A DNA stretch of 5,898 bases. It comes from Bacillota bacterium. GTDB taxonomy: Bacteria; Bacillota; Clostridia; Tissierellales; Sedimentibacteraceae. Shown here in pieces: positions 5,822 to 5,898 of this stretch; position 1 is the stretch's first letter; every line of letters begins with the position of its first letter. Both the position numbers and the translations under genes were made by a program. The DNA lies in contig JAEXUD010000011.1 in the NCBI GenBank assembly GCA_023453025.1, forward strand, positions 1-5,898, given 5' to 3'. Under the pieces are notes generated by a model. That model did not search any database. It was not told the origin of the DNA and was given only the letters and a program-made list of their open reading frames with translations.

Positions 5822-5875
5822 AGTCAAGCTGTCGCAAGAGACAGAAGAACCTAGACAATAAAACAGCATAAGAAA

Positions 5876-5889
5876 CCTTTGAGAGTTCT
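5876..5889 (+). promoter_or_regulatory. Possible boxA-like antitermination site in an rRNA leader
   Basis: CCTTTGAGAGTTCT resembles the TCTTTGA core of boxA sites that load Nus factors on pre-rRNA, and such sites commonly lie shortly before 16S rRNA. The match is partial. The GTTCT end could instead pair with AGAAC (5846-5850). Confidence 0.3.
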
Positions 5890-5898
5890 AAAAAAAGA

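Larger units (their letters stand above)
5604..5844 (+). repeat. Tandem promoter-unit repeats
   Basis: Three copies of one unit can be aligned: A-rich tract, AGTTGACA, TAAACT, TCAAGCTGTC-like start and a short hairpin. Copies C and D share an identical 22-base block at a 73-base offset. Copies D and E align without gaps at a 100-base offset over most of 5671-5744 and 5771-5844. This indicates local duplication of a promoter cassette. Promoters A and B are older or more diverged relatives. Confidence 0.75.

Noticed and set aside
5604..5844. Spaced repeats as a CRISPR array
   Set aside because: The repeats contain promoter boxes, intervals are unequal (73 and 100 bases) and the intervening sequences are themselves related, unlike spacers.

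Overview
The window is low-GC DNA with A/T-rich codons, strong AGGAGG-type ribosome binding sites and vegetative (sigma-A-type) promoters with 17-base spacers. This points to a Firmicute, most likely a member of the Clostridia or Tissierellia; the genus cannot be fixed from the sequence. All five genes lie on the + strand, and nothing convincing is coded on the - strand.

Layout. Bases 1-130 form a less A/T-rich, structured non-coding stretch with a long hairpin, a mirror-symmetric loop and a second terminator-like hairpin. It looks like the end of a terminator, a structured RNA or a dispersed repeat whose left edge may lie outside the window. A clear promoter (169-197) then leads into a class V PLP-dependent aminotransferase (263-1336). 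A second promoter overlaps that gene's stop codon and serves a short biotin-ligase-like gene (birA-like, 1383-2192), which overlaps dusB, a tRNA-dihydrouridine synthase (2176-3165). A perfect-consensus promoter (3184-3212) and a leader of about 140 bases precede greA (transcript cleavage factor, 3359-3829), followed at 52 bases by lysS (class II lysyl-tRNA synthetase, TTG start, 3882-5354). A strong symmetrical terminator closes lysS.

Bases 5407-5898 have no gene. They hold at least four, probably five, tandem promoters with -35 TTGACA. Four share a TG-extended TAAACT -10 at exactly 17 bases, three have A-rich upstream tracts, and each predicted start is followed at once by a small hairpin. 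This is the architecture of a stable-RNA (rRNA) operon leader. The order dusB, lysS, rRNA operon also matches known Firmicute gene order (in Bacillus subtilis an rRNA operon follows lysS), so a 16S rRNA gene is expected just past the right edge, although it is not in the window.

Function. birA-like, dusB, greA and lysS form a growth/translation housekeeping cluster next to a probable rRNA operon: tRNA modification, RNA polymerase rescue and tRNA charging. The points most worth a second look are the eroded active-site motifs of the BirA-like protein, the five-promoter array with its predicted GTP starts and 5'-terminal hairpins, and the structured element at the left edge. No clearly new multi-gene system is visible.
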